Assembly: GCA_020636905.1 (NCBI GenBank)
Contig: JACJWX010000009.1
Span: 49,110-113,109, forward strand
DNA: 64,000 nt
From: Actinomycetota bacterium
Lineage (GTDB): Bacteria; Actinomycetota; Thermoleophilia; Miltoncostaeales; Miltoncostaeaceae
Reading direction: 5' to 3'
Part shown: positions 1 to 10,450 of the stretch, piece after piece
Layout of the letters: each line of letters opens with the position of its first letter
How positions within the stretch are numbered: the stretch's first letter is position 1
Translations under genes and position numbers: made by a program
Notes under the pieces: model-generated
Databases searched by the model: none
The model's input: only the letters and a program-made list of their open reading frames with translations
What the model was told of the DNA's origin: nothing

Positions 1-1
1 G

Positions 2-220
2 CCGAACCGCCACGAACTCGTGGCGTCGTCGCACTCGGTGGAGGAAATCGCGGCGATGACCGGCGCCACGTCGCTCGCCTATCTCGGCCTCGATGCCCTG
101 CAACGGGCACTCGGGCAGCCCTCGGACCGGTTCTGCCGCGCGTGTTTCACCGGTGAGTACCCGATCCCCGTGCCCGACTCGACGATGAAGCTGCGCTTCG
201 AGTCGCCGGTGCGCGCATGA
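2..220 (+). CDS. purF: Amidophosphoribosyltransferase, C-terminal end (partial)
   Basis: This is the last 72 codons of PurF, which transfers glutamine amide nitrogen to PRPP in the first committed step of purine synthesis. The gene begins before the window, so the Ntn-hydrolase and PRPP-binding parts are not visible. What remains matches the family tail: a segment reading TSLAYLGLDAL, then a Cys-containing FCRACFTGEYPIPVP motif, which in this family lies just before the C-terminus. The stop codon overlaps the ATG of purM (ATGA), which supports cotranscription with the purine genes that follow. The identification rests on this short tail plus the gene order. Confidence 0.9.
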   Translation, partial: PNRHELVASSHSVEEIAAMTGATSLAYLGLDALQRALGQPSDRFCRACFTGEYPIPVPDSTMKLRFESPVRA

Positions 221-1194
221 GCCCGGCGCCCGAACAACCGGGGATCTCCTACCGGGACGCCGGCGTCAACCTGGACGCGGCACGGCGGCACACCAACGCC
301 ATTGCCGGACTGGTCTACGGCGGAGTGGCCGGGTTCGCCGGGGCGCTCCCGATCCCAGCGATGCGGAACGGGATGCTGGTGGCCTGCACCGACGGCATCG
401 GCACCAAGTTGCTGCTCGCGAAGGAGCTGGGCCGCATCGAGGGCCTGGGCCAGGACCTGGTCGGGATGTGCGTCAACGACCTCATCTGCAGCGGCGCGAA
501 GCCGCTCGGGTTCCTGGACTACCTGGCGGTGGGGGCCCTCGATCCGGGCCAGGCCCGGGTCCTGGTGCAGTCGGTTGCGCTGGCCTGCACGGCCGCGGAC
601 TGCCACCTGCTCGGGGGCGAGACCGCCGAGATGCCGGGGCTCTACCAGCCGGGACATTTCGACCTGGCCGGGTTCGCCGTCGGTGTGGTGGAGCGGGACG
701 CGATGCTCGGTCCCGATCGGGTCCAGCCCGGCGACCTCGTGATCGGCATTCCGTCCTCGGGCATCCACAGCAACGGGTTCAGCCTGGTGCGCAAGCTCAT
801 CGACGACGGCGGCCTGGGCGCCGATCCGGATCTCCTGCTCACCCCCACACGGCTGTACGTGAGCGAGGTCCTCGGACTGCTGGGGGCCGGGGTGGAACTC
901 CACGCCGCGGCCCACATCACCGGCGGTGGTCTCCCCGAAAACCTTCCCAGGGTGGTTCCGGACGGGATGCGCGCCGTCCTCGACCCGCGCACATGGACGG
1001 TGCCACCCGCCATCGATCGTGTCCTCGCCACGGGTCGCGTGTCCGACGAGGATGCCTGGAACACCTTCAACATGGGGATCGGGATGTGCCTGCTCGTCCC
1101 GCCCGACGTGGGCGACGCCGTCACCCGGGCGGTGCCGGATTCCCGCCTGATCGGCTGGATCGAGCACGGCGAGGCGGGGCTGCGCTTTGTCTAG
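217..1194 (+). CDS. purM: Phosphoribosylformylglycinamidine cyclo-ligase (AIR synthetase)
   Basis: PurM closes the imidazole ring, converting FGAM plus ATP to AIR in the cytoplasm. The 325-residue product has the usual length and order: an N-terminal SYRDAGVNLDA segment, the nucleotide-binding stretch around TDGIGTKLLLAKEL, a GLGQDLVGMCVNDL motif, and the HSNGFSLVRKLID motif of the PurM/PurL superfamily. The ATG lies inside the purF stop (ATGA), and the reading frame ends eight bases into purN. This is tight translational coupling in a purF-purM-purN-purH operon. Nothing looks truncated. Confidence 0.96.
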   Translation: MSPAPEQPGISYRDAGVNLDAARRHTNAIAGLVYGGVAGFAGALPIPAMRNGMLVACTDGIGTKLLLAKELGRIEGLGQDLVGMCVNDLICSGAKPLGFLDYLAVGALDPGQARVLVQSVALACTAADCHLLGGETAEMPGLYQPGHFDLAGFAVGVVERDAMLGPDRVQPGDLVIGIPSSGIHSNGFSLVRKLIDDGGLGADPDLLLTPTRLYVSEVLGLLGAGVELHAAAHITGGGLPENLPRVVPDGMRAVLDPRTWTVPPAIDRVLATGRVSDEDAWNTFNMGIGMCLLVPPDVGDAVTRAVPDSRLIGWIEHGEAGLRFV

Positions 1195-1818
1195 CCCGTT
1201 CCGGGTCGTGGTCCTGATCTCGGGGACGGGCACCAACCTCCAGCGCCTGATCGACACGGTGCACGTCGGTGGCGAGCCCATCGAGATCGTCCGGGTCGTG
1301 TCGTCCCGCGAGGACGCGGCGGGCCTGCAGCGCGCCGAAGACGCGGGGATCCCGACGGCGGTGGTTCTGCAGTCCGACCACCCGGACCGCGCGGCGCGGG
1401 ACGCCGCGCTCGCCGACATGGTGGAGGAAGAACGTCCCGACCTGGTGGTGCTCGCCGGATGGATGAGCATCCTCACGGGCACGTTCCTGGACCGGTTCCC
1501 GGACCGGGTCATCAACCTGCATCCGTCCATGCTGCCGGCCTTCCCGGGAATGCACGCCATCGAGGAGGCGCTGGCCTGGGGTGTCCGCTGGACCGGTGTG
1601 ACCGTGCACTTCGTGGAGGAACAGGTCGATGGCGGTCCGCCGATCCTGCAGGAGCCGGTCGAGGTTCTGTACGGTGATTCGGCCGAGTCACTCACCGCGC
1701 GCATTCGTGAGGTCGAGCATCGGCTGGTCCCCCGAGTCGTCAGGCTGATGGCCGAGGGACGTGTGCAACGTGATCCGGTGCACCGTCGCCGGGTGTCGAT
1801 CTCGGAGGGGACGTCGCA

Positions 1819-1822
<4 letters not shown>
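1187..1822 (+). CDS. purN: Phosphoribosylglycinamide formyltransferase (GART)
   Basis: PurN moves a formyl group from 10-formyltetrahydrofolate to GAR. The 211-residue protein starts at a TTG that overlaps the purM 3' end by eight bases. No later start keeps the first beta strand, so TTG is preferred. The phosphate-binding loop reads ISGTGTNLQ. The folate and catalytic region has INLHPSMLPAFPG, with the expected Asn and His, and the later catalytic Asp lies in VHFVEEQVDGGPPI. It is folate dependent, unlike formate-using PurT. Its stop overlaps the GTG of purH, so the four purine genes are probably read as one unit. Confidence 0.95.
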
Positions 1823-3360
<1,538 letters not shown>

Positions 3361-3443
3361 GCCTCGCCCCGGGCCGCGTGCCTCGAGCGGCTCGATGGCC
3401 CTCGTCGCCCGTCCCGGCCTCGGGTCCGACCACCGCAGAACGA

Positions 3444-3472
3444 CGTCGGGGGCGCCACCGGCGCCCCCGACG
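3444..3472. terminator. Bidirectional hairpin terminator between purH and the DUF11-like gene
   Basis: A perfect 13-bp inverted repeat (CGTCGGGGGCGCC and its complement) with a 3-base loop lies between two convergent genes, purH on the plus strand and the secreted-protein gene on the minus strand. There is no T-tract on either side, as for most hairpins in this window. The position argues that it ends both transcripts. Confidence 0.75.
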
Positions 3473-3496
3473 AAGGTTCCGATCGCCTGAAGTCTC

Positions 3497-5221
3497 CTAG
3501 GTCGAAGCGTTCCCGGGCGACGCCTCGGTGACGGTGTCACCGTTCTGCGGCTCCTCCGGACGCGGCTTCATCACGCGGATGCAGGCCTGCCCGCGATCCG
3601 GCCGCGCGTTCTCGGCCAGCGCGAGCACCTGATTGCAGATACCGCCGCGACGGATGCGCGCGATTTCGCGGCGACGCTGCTTCGCGGTCATCCGCTTCAC
3701 GAGCGCGCGGGCGCGGCGATCCATGGTCGGACGGCCCAGCGCGCGGGTGTAGAGCGTGAACACCTTGCGCTGTCCGACGCCCAGGTCACCGCTCCACAAC
3801 AGCACCTTGTTGGCGCGGCGTGTCTTCTCGTTGGTGACGACGCCGAGCTGCTTGGGAAGCAGATCGACGACCCGGACCCGGCTGAGATCGGACTTGCCGG
3901 TGTTGCGCACGATGATCTTCCACTTCACGATCATGCCGTTGTCGACCGCCCGGCGACCGACGACGCGCTTGTGCACCGTGATCGAGCCGACGGGGTCCTC
4001 CTTCGGCGTGATGATCGGACCCTTGGGGTTCTTCGAGGGCGTCACATCGGCCGGTTCGGTCTTGCCGCCGTTTTCCACGGTGACGACCGGCGGCTGCGCG
4101 GGCTCACCCTTGGTGGGCGGCGGCGGCGGGCAGATCCGGATACTGGCCTCGTCCTTCGCGAGGAGCTGGGCCCTTGGCCCTTCCTCGACGTACCCGTTGT
4201 CGGGCAGCTGGACGAGCTGTGCGACCTCGAGGTCCGGAACCTCGGGCATCCCCCAGACTCGCGCCTGGTTGTCCCAGACCCGGCACTTCCCGATGTACGC
4301 ATCGAGGTAGCGCGTGTAGGTGAAGGTCTTGGAGGTCCCGAGCTTGGGATGGAGCACCCGGGTCCAGCCGTACTGCATCGTGTCGGTGACCTTCACGTAC
4401 GGGTCGGTCTCGTCGTAGCTCGCCTCGCCCATCTTGGCGTAGGCCGACGCGCTCCGCATGCGGAAGAGCGCCCGGTGACGCCGGAGCGTCTCGGGGGCGT
4501 TGTCAGCGATCTCGGTGTTCTCGGTGTCGAACTCCTGCACGATCTCGGGGTTCGGTTCGACGTCGCGAACGAACTTCGGCCAGATGATGGACGCCGTGTT
4601 CTCCACGCCCTTCTTCGGGGTGTAGTCCAGTTCACAGACGTAGCGACCGGTGGCCTCCTCACCAGGAGCGAGTTCACCCTTGATGACGATGGCGCCGTCC
4701 GGAAGCCCCTGGAGGTACTCCTTGAGCTCCGGCAGGGTGAGGTCCTCGACCGGAGGAGGACCCGCCATGCGAGCGACCCTCGGGTCGTTGTCGTCGTCCA
4801 GGATCCGGCAGTCGCCACCCGGAAGCACATCGGTGACGATCGCCGGCACGGTGAACGGGTTCGGGTTCTTGATCGTGATGGTCCCGCGGACGATGACGTC
4901 CTTCGCGGTCCAGTCCTTGGTGACGGCCACGGTGTAGTTCGCGGCCACCGAGTTGTTCTTGGCGTCGTAGCCGGCCTTGCTGGAAACCGACTTGTCGACC
5001 GACCAGTGGTTCTCACGGGTGTAGTGGATCTCGGCGGTCTTCGAGATCCGCAGGTTCCTGACCGGCAGCGGTTCCTGAGGCGGCATGACCACCTCGGGTC
5101 CGGTGACGGCCGGGGGCGGCTCAGCGGCGGTGGCGCCCGAAGCGAGCCAGAAGGCCGCTCCCGGTACCGCCAGCGCGGCGAGCGCGACACGCACTCGGCG
5201 TGGTCGAGTGGTGATCTTCAC
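3497..5221 (-). CDS. Secreted protein with DUF11-like domain
   Basis: A 574-residue exported protein of unknown function. I chose the GTG at 5221 because a GGAGAGG-like ribosome site lies just upstream and the product then opens with a clean signal peptide: a basic start, a hydrophobic core LAALAVPGAAFWLASG, and cleavage near ATAAEPPP. The mature part is beta-rich and Pro/Lys-rich. Around residue 440-515 there is a DUF11-like module with the pattern WKIIVRNTGKSDLSRVRVVD, typical of repeat surface proteins, but only one clear copy. The tail is very basic (KRMTAKQRRREIARIRRG). No LPXTG motif or C-terminal membrane anchor is visible, so it may be released or bound non-covalently. It diverges from the protease gene across a 202-base spacer. 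Confidence 0.75.
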   Translation of the reverse strand: MKITTRPRRVRVALAALAVPGAAFWLASGATAAEPPPAVTGPEVVMPPQEPLPVRNLRISKTAEIHYTRENHWSVDKSVSSKAGYDAKNNSVAANYTVAVTKDWTAKDVIVRGTITIKNPNPFTVPAIVTDVLPGGDCRILDDDNDPRVARMAGPPPVEDLTLPELKEYLQGLPDGAIVIKGELAPGEEATGRYVCELDYTPKKGVENTASIIWPKFVRDVEPNPEIVQEFDTENTEIADNAPETLRRHRALFRMRSASAYAKMGEASYDETDPYVKVTDTMQYGWTRVLHPKLGTSKTFTYTRYLDAYIGKCRVWDNQARVWGMPEVPDLEVAQLVQLPDNGYVEEGPRAQLLAKDEASIRICPPPPPTKGEPAQPPVVTVENGGKTEPADVTPSKNPKGPIITPKEDPVGSITVHKRVVGRRAVDNGMIVKWKIIVRNTGKSDLSRVRVVDLLPKQLGVVTNEKTRRANKVLLWSGDLGVGQRKVFTLYTRALGRPTMDRRARALVKRMTAKQRRREIARIRRGGICNQVLALAENARPDRGQACIRVMKPRPEEPQNGDTVTEASPGNAST

Positions 5222-5307
5222 GGGTGTACCTCTCCACTTCTGATGGCGTCCTGCCCGTTTCACGGAATGGGGGCCGGTGCGAGAGTCCGTTGTGATCGCC
5301 TCGAAAG

Positions 5308-5355
5308 CGAAACCCATCCGCATGGGTTCGCGAACCCTCCGGATGGGGCGTTTCG
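5308..5355. repeat. Imperfect 48-base palindrome in a divergent intergenic region
   Basis: The 202-base spacer between the secreted DUF11-like gene and the protease gene contains an extended inverted repeat. The outer arms are CGAAACCCATCCG (5308-5320) and CGGATGGGGCGTTTCG (5340-5355). The inner core GGGTTCGCGAACCC (5324-5337) is a perfect palindrome. It could be an operator shared by both promoters or an RNA hairpin in the minus-strand leader. The sequence does not decide between these. Confidence 0.6.
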
Positions 5356-5410
5356 GGCCTATTCCATGGTCGAGCCTCCCAAATCGTTCCGGTGCGGTGA
5401 CGGGTGGGGG

Positions 5411-5416
5411 TACCCT
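5411..5416 (+). promoter_or_regulatory. -10 box TACCCT, leaderless start of the protease gene
   Basis: TACCCT matches the TANNNT -10 consensus of actinobacterial housekeeping promoters and ends seven bases before the GTG at 5424. Transcription would therefore begin at or next to the start codon. No convincing -35 box is visible. Confidence 0.55.
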
Positions 5417-5423
5417 CGAAGGT

Positions 5424-6626
5424 GTGCGACATGGTCTCCGTCACATCGCCCTGGCCTTGAGCCTGCTGTCCGTCGGTCCAGTCACGGCGTCCGGCGCGAT
5501 CGACGTGTTGAGTCCGGACCCGAGGGTGCAGGGTGCCGTGCTCGCCGCGCCCGCGATCTACCGTGTCGAGGCCCGCTACGAGGTTCGCGGCGTCCGGGTT
5601 GGGCGGCAGCGCATCCTGCTTCCCCCGGCGGGTCGCCGCATCACCGAGGTCGGCACCGCCTTCGGCGTCTCCAACCGCGGCCATCTCATCTCGGTGGCGC
5701 ACGTCGCCGCCCCCGACGCCGGCACGCTGGCGAGGGCCGTGGGCTCACTTGCGCTGGCGCAGCGCGGACAGTCCGATGCGACCAGCGCCTACGTGCGCGA
5801 CTGGGTGGCCCTGAACGACGTCCGCGCGTTCGGGGTGCGGCGGATTTCGCTGACCGTCGCCGCCGCCATGCCGGATCCGGGCTCACCCCGGGCCGAGTAC
5901 CCGGCCACCGTGGTGCCGGGTGGCCGGGCCGCCGGCGACGACCTGGTGATGCTGAAGATCGACGCGACCGGCACGCCGGCGCTGTCGCTGGACACGAGCA
6001 TGACCGTGGGGACACCGGTGGCGACCATCGGGTTCGGCAGCCAGACGCCGACCACCACGCTCAACCTGCCGCCGATCCCGACCGTCCGGGTCGGCGTGCT
6101 GGGCCGCACGGGAACGGTCGCCGACGAGCCGGGCTCGCGGTACACGGTGGTGTCCACCAGGGTTGAGACGGGTGATTCGGGAGGCCCCGCCGTCGATGCC
6201 GACGGCCGTGTCCACGGCGTGGTGCGCTGGCTGAGCCGCCGCGACGGGGGATACCTGATCCGGGCGAGCCGGGTGGATGCCCTGACACGACGGGTTCTCG
6301 GCCGTGATCCCGGTCCCCCCGGTCCGGCCCAATCCGACTTCCGGAGAGGCATGCGCCTCGCGTGGTCCGGGCACCTGGATGCCGCCATGGCCGCGCTCGA
6401 CGCGGCCGAGCGCCGGGATCCGGGGCACACCCTCGCGGGACCGGTGCTGGAGCGTCTCACCCGGATGCGGGCCGCAGGGCTCCATGCGACCTCACCCGAC
6501 TGGCGGCGCTCGCTGTGGTTCGCCGTTTCGGCGCTCTCGGCGCTGGCGGCCGCATGGTGCGCGTGGGCGCTCCTCCGCAGCGCGCCGCGGTCCGGACCGG
6601 TGGCCGAGCGTAGACTTGATGATTGA
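5424..6626 (+). CDS. Trypsin-like serine protease with C-terminal membrane anchor
   Basis: A 400-residue exported S1/S1C-like protease. The GTG at 5424 gives a signal peptide (ALALSLLSVGPVTASG) and follows a TANNNT box by seven bases. The likely triad is His93 in SVAHVAAP, Asp173 in DDLVMLKID and Ser252 in TGDSGGPAV. A C-terminal hydrophobic segment (FAVSALSALAAAWCAWALL) should anchor it, with a short Arg-rich tail inside. There is no PDZ domain, unlike HtrA proteases. The region between protease and anchor looks helical and may be a TPR-like spacer. Its stop overlaps the ATG of alanine dehydrogenase by one base. The substrate is unknown; the divergent secreted protein is a possible one. Confidence 0.8.
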   Translation: MRHGLRHIALALSLLSVGPVTASGAIDVLSPDPRVQGAVLAAPAIYRVEARYEVRGVRVGRQRILLPPAGRRITEVGTAFGVSNRGHLISVAHVAAPDAGTLARAVGSLALAQRGQSDATSAYVRDWVALNDVRAFGVRRISLTVAAAMPDPGSPRAEYPATVVPGGRAAGDDLVMLKIDATGTPALSLDTSMTVGTPVATIGFGSQTPTTTLNLPPIPTVRVGVLGRTGTVADEPGSRYTVVSTRVETGDSGGPAVDADGRVHGVVRWLSRRDGGYLIRASRVDALTRRVLGRDPGPPGPAQSDFRRGMRLAWSGHLDAAMAALDAAERRDPGHTLAGPVLERLTRMRAAGLHATSPDWRRSLWFAVSALSALAAAWCAWALLRSAPRSGPVAERRLDD

Positions 6627-7717
6627 TGCGCGTCGGTGTTCCAGCGGAGGTCAAGCCTGACGAATACCGCATCGCGCTGACTCCGGCCGGGGCACTCGAG
6701 CTCGTGCATCGAGGCCACGAGGTGTGGGTGGAACAGGGCGCCGGGCTCGGCGCCAGCTTCACCGACGAGGACTACGTTCGCGTGGGCGCGCGAATCGGCG
6801 ACGCGGGCGACTGCTGGGCCTCCGAGCTGGTCCTCAAGGTGAAGGAACCGATCGCCGCCGAGTTCGGATTCCTCCGCGACGACCAGATCCTGCTCACGTA
6901 CCTGCACCTCGCCGCCAACCACGGCGTGGCCGCCGCACTGTGCCGCGCCGGAACGACGGCCGTCGCGTACGAGACGGTGGAGGATCCCCAGGGCAGGCTG
7001 CCGCTCCTTGCGCCGATGAGCGAACTCGCCGGGCGATTGGCGGTTCAGGCCGGAGCCCGGTACCTGGAGCGGCCCCACGGAGGCCGGGGTGTGCTGCTCG
7101 GCGGGATTCCGGGCGTCGCGCCGGGGCGCGTGGTGATCATCGGCTCCGGCATCGTCGGCACGAACGCCGCCGTGGTGGCAACGGGCATGCAGGCGCACGT
7201 GACGGTGCTGTCGCGCAACGTCGGCCGCATGCGCGAACTGGAGATGGTGCTGGGAGGCCGGGTCACGCTCCTCTATTCGACGCGGCTCACGATCGCCGAG
7301 GCCATGGCCGACGCCGACCTGGTGATCGGCGCGGTGCTGCTTCCCGGCGCCCGCGCACCCCGACTGGTGACCCGCGAGATGGTCGCCGCGATGCGCCCCG
7401 GAAGTGTCGTCGTCGACGTGTCGGTCGACCAGGGCGGCTGCATCGAGACGGCCCGCCCGACGACCCACTCCGACCCGGTGTACACCGTCGACGGCGTCGT
7501 CCACTACTGCGTCGCGAACATGCCGGGCGGCGTGCCCGTGACGGCCACGCCGGCCCTTGGCAACGCCACCCTCCCCTACGTGCTCAGGATCGCCGCCGAG
7601 GGGCTGAGCGCCGCCATGCGGAGCGATCCGGGACTCCGCCCGGGTGTCAACGTCCGCGACGGAAAGATCGCGAACGCCGCGGTCGCCGCGGCCCTCGACG
7701 GAGACCAGCTGCCATGA
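6626..7717 (+). CDS. ald: Alanine dehydrogenase (NAD+)
   Basis: Ald interconverts L-alanine and pyruvate plus ammonia using NAD(H). The 363-residue protein has normal length. The family residues are visible: Arg in DEYRIALTPAG, Lys in ELVLKVKEP, His in TYLHLAANHG, the Rossmann loop IIGSGIVGTNAA, and Asp in SVDQGGCIETARPT. The QGGCIE motif separates it from transhydrogenase alpha subunits. I use the ATG at 6626, which overlaps the upstream TGA (TGATG), rather than the in-frame TTG one codon earlier. A TAGACT box at 6611-6616, inside the end of the protease gene, could give it its own promoter with almost no leader. Confidence 0.94.
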   Translation: MRVGVPAEVKPDEYRIALTPAGALELVHRGHEVWVEQGAGLGASFTDEDYVRVGARIGDAGDCWASELVLKVKEPIAAEFGFLRDDQILLTYLHLAANHGVAAALCRAGTTAVAYETVEDPQGRLPLLAPMSELAGRLAVQAGARYLERPHGGRGVLLGGIPGVAPGRVVIIGSGIVGTNAAVVATGMQAHVTVLSRNVGRMRELEMVLGGRVTLLYSTRLTIAEAMADADLVIGAVLLPGARAPRLVTREMVAAMRPGSVVVDVSVDQGGCIETARPTTHSDPVYTVDGVVHYCVANMPGGVPVTATPALGNATLPYVLRIAAEGLSAAMRSDPGLRPGVNVRDGKIANAAVAAALDGDQLP

Positions 7718-9786
7718 ACCGTGCCGGGTCGCGCATCTCGGCCGCCGCGGCGGCCACCGCACTGGAGTGCCTGGAGGATCTCTGCATCCTCGCCTACCGG
7801 CCCGCGCCCGAACGCGAGCTGCAGTCCGCCATCGCGGAGATGACGTCCACCATCACCGGCTGGGAGTCCGCCGCGCTGGTGCAGGCCGGCGCCGATGGGA
7901 CCCGCGTGCTCGCCGCGGTCGGTGACCCCACCGCTTTCGACGGCATCGACCTGCGGGGGATTCCCGGCCCGATGTCGGCGCACGAGGTCGATTGCGCGAA
8001 CGGATCCGTGATCGCCGCCTGCCGTCTCGGCGATCGCGACGGCGACGGGCTCCTGCTCGTCGGAGTGCTTCCGGATCCGCCATTGGACGACGAGGGCGGC
8101 CGCGTGCTCGTCACCTGCGCGCACGTGGCGCGTCAGGCGCTGCGGATGGGTCACACGCAGCGCGCCGCCCGCGACGCGCGCATCACGACGCAGCGGCTGG
8201 TGGACGCCGGAATCTCGCTCTCGAGCCAGACCACGCTGAAGGAAGTGCTCGGCCGGATGGTGGGTGTCGCCCGCGACGTGCTCCACGCCCGCTACGCCGC
8301 CATCGCGGTGCTGAGTCCGGACCACCGGGAGATGGAGCAGTTCGTCACCTCGGGCCTCGACGACGAACAGGTCGAGCGGATCGGGGCGGCACCCCGCGGA
8401 CGGGGGCTGCTTGGCGCGTTGATCAAGAACCCGCAGCCCGTGCGTATCGGCGACATCCGCTCGCACCCGGATTCCTGCGGGTTCCCACCGGGACATCCCG
8501 ACATGCGGAGCTTTCTCGGAATCCCGGTCACCCTCCGCGACGAGGTGTTCGGGATCCTGTACGTCACCGAGAAGATCGACGACGCCGAGTTCAGCGACGC
8601 GGACCTCCGCCTGGGACAAACCCTGGCCTCGCAGGCGGCCGTGGCCGTGGACAACGCGCGCCGCTACCAGGCCGAACACCAGCGGGTCACCGAACTCAAC
8701 AGCCTGCAGGAGGTGACCACGGCGATCCACGGAACCCTCGAACTCGAGGAACTCCTGCCACTCATCGCGAGGCACGCGCGAACGCTGACCGGGGCGGACC
8801 GGGTGTCGATCTCCATTCGTGGTGTCGAGAAGGCCGGTATCGAGGTGTCGGTGGGCGACGAGGTCTCGGAGCGGATCCCACCCGAACTGCTCGTTCCCAC
8901 CGGCGGCGCGCATGCCGTCCGCACCCCGGGCCACCACTGGCTCGTCGTCGAACCGTTGAACATCGGCGGTGATCCGATCGGCACCCTGACGGCCATTTCG
9001 CGGATCGAGTTCGAGGCCCGGTCGGCGCGGCTGCTCTCGACGCTTGCCGGGCAGGCGTCGCTCGCGGTGGCCAACGCCGAGACGTTCGCCTCCGAGCGGG
9101 AACGCCTGCGGGAGTCGGCGCGGATCGCCGCCGCCGACGCGCGGGCCAGCGCCGCCGCGGACGGCCTGCGGAAGGCGATCCAGCTTCAGGAGACCGAACG
9201 GGCGCGCGTCGCACGAGAACTCCACGACGAGGCGGGGCAGTCGCTGACGGCCCTGGCCCTCAACATGCGGGCGCTCGAGGGACATGTGGACGACGTTGGC
9301 CGCCGTGAGCTGGCCCGGCTCCGCCAGATGGTCAACACGGTGAGCGCCGACCTGCGCACCATCGCGACCGACCTGCGGCCGAGCGGCCTTCGGGAGCACG
9401 GCCTTGCGAGCGCGATTCAGCGCCAGGCCGAGCGGCTCACCGACGCGAGCGGGATCTCGGTGGATCTGGCGCTCGACGAACTCCCGGACGATCTGCCCGA
9501 GCAGTGGCAGATCGCCGTGTACCGCGTCGTGCAGGAGGCACTCACGAACGTTGCGCGACACAGCAATGCGACACATGTCAGTGTCCTCGCGCACCACCGT
9601 CTGGGATACCTTCGGGTGATGGTTGAAGACGACGGCTGCGGATTCGATCCCACCGCGGGCACTGACCGGCTGGGATTGCGCGGCATGCGAGAGCGTGCGG
9701 AATTGCTGGGCGGAACACTGCGCATCGAAAGCACCATCGGAGCGGGCACGGCGGTTCTGGTCGATCTGGAGGTCGACGATGAGTGA
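7714..9786 (+). CDS. GAF-domain sensor histidine kinase (HisKA_3, DevS/NarL-partner type)
   Basis: A 690-residue soluble sensor kinase with no membrane segment. Three GAF-like regions occupy roughly residues 20-150, 165-315 and 330-460. A coiled linker leads to the dimerisation and phosphoacceptor helix with His504 in RVARELHDEAGQ, followed by a HATPase domain with the N box in VVQEALTNVARHSNA and G boxes DDGCGFDP and GLRGMRERAELLGG. This architecture is typical of redox, gas or ligand sensing kinases paired with LuxR-type regulators. No heme-binding residue can be assigned by eye. It overlaps ald by four bases and the regulator gene by eight, so the pair is cotranslated. Confidence 0.92.
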   Translation: MNRAGSRISAAAAATALECLEDLCILAYRPAPERELQSAIAEMTSTITGWESAALVQAGADGTRVLAAVGDPTAFDGIDLRGIPGPMSAHEVDCANGSVIAACRLGDRDGDGLLLVGVLPDPPLDDEGGRVLVTCAHVARQALRMGHTQRAARDARITTQRLVDAGISLSSQTTLKEVLGRMVGVARDVLHARYAAIAVLSPDHREMEQFVTSGLDDEQVERIGAAPRGRGLLGALIKNPQPVRIGDIRSHPDSCGFPPGHPDMRSFLGIPVTLRDEVFGILYVTEKIDDAEFSDADLRLGQTLASQAAVAVDNARRYQAEHQRVTELNSLQEVTTAIHGTLELEELLPLIARHARTLTGADRVSISIRGVEKAGIEVSVGDEVSERIPPELLVPTGGAHAVRTPGHHWLVVEPLNIGGDPIGTLTAISRIEFEARSARLLSTLAGQASLAVANAETFASERERLRESARIAAADARASAAADGLRKAIQLQETERARVARELHDEAGQSLTALALNMRALEGHVDDVGRRELARLRQMVNTVSADLRTIATDLRPSGLREHGLASAIQRQAERLTDASGISVDLALDELPDDLPEQWQIAVYRVVQEALTNVARHSNATHVSVLAHHRLGYLRVMVEDDGCGFDPTAGTDRLGLRGMRERAELLGGTLRIESTIGAGTAVLVDLEVDDE

Positions 9787-10429
9787 GGGCATCCGGGTTC
9801 TCGTGGTGGACGATCACGCGGTACTCCGATCCGGGTTGCGGCTGCTGCTCGAACGCGAGGGCGGCCTGGCCTTCGCCGGCGAGGCCGCCACCGCCGAGGA
9901 AGCGCTGCGATGCCTGGAACGGACCGAGCCGGACATCGTGCTGCTCGATCTGCAGATGCCGGGGATCGGGGGGCTCGAGGCCACGAAGCGCATTCGGGAT
10001 CGTCGCCCCGGCGTGCGGGTGCTCGTGCTGTCGATGTTCGACGAAGCCGACGACGTGCGACGGGCCTTCGCGGCCGGCGCGGACGGCTATCTGGTGAAGA
10101 CCGCCGCGGACGAGGAGCTCGTGCGGGCGCTGCGGGCGGTGGCCGACGGTGAGCGGTATCTGCATCCCAGCCTGGGGGCCAAGCTGGCCCAGCCGACCGC
10201 AAGCGAGGGCCCGGTGGACGAACTCTCACCGCGGGAGCGGGAAGTCCTCCGCCTGCTGGCCCTCGGCTACACCAACCAGGAGATCGCCCGCGAGCTGGTG
10301 GTGTCGGTGCGGACGGTCGAGAGCCATCGCGCCCACGTGATGACCAAACTCCGTGCGGACTCCCGCGCGGCGATGGTGCGCCACGCGCTCGATGCGGGCC
10401 TGCTCGACACGCGCGAGGGCCGGAGCTGA
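9779..10429 (+). CDS. LuxR/NarL-family response regulator
   Basis: A 216-residue response regulator partnered with the preceding kinase. The receiver domain (about 1-120) has the acidic pair Asp11-Asp12, phosphoacceptor Asp57 in IVLLDLQMPG, and Lys in GYLVKTAAD. The LuxR helix-turn-helix (about 145-210) is complete: LSPREREVLRLLALGYTNQE and SVRTVESHRAHVMTKL. The ATG lies eight bases before the kinase stop. The target genes are not evident; the next gene is convergent and encodes a DsbA-like protein. A hairpin begins within the last codons and continues past the stop. Confidence 0.95.
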   Translation: MSEGIRVLVVDDHAVLRSGLRLLLEREGGLAFAGEAATAEEALRCLERTEPDIVLLDLQMPGIGGLEATKRIRDRRPGVRVLVLSMFDEADDVRRAFAAGADGYLVKTAADEELVRALRAVADGERYLHPSLGAKLAQPTASEGPVDELSPREREVLRLLALGYTNQEIARELVVSVRTVESHRAHVMTKLRADSRAAMVRHALDAGLLDTREGRS

Positions 10430-10442
10430 GCCCCGGCCCTCG
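10414..10442. terminator. Hairpin spanning the stop codon of the response regulator
   Basis: Arms CGAGGGCCGG (10414-10423) and CCGGCCCTCG (10433-10442) form a 10-bp perfect stem with a 9-base loop. The left arm is coding sequence and the loop contains the stop codon. It lies between convergent genes and probably works in both directions. Confidence 0.65.
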
Positions 10443-10450
10443 GCTGCGGG

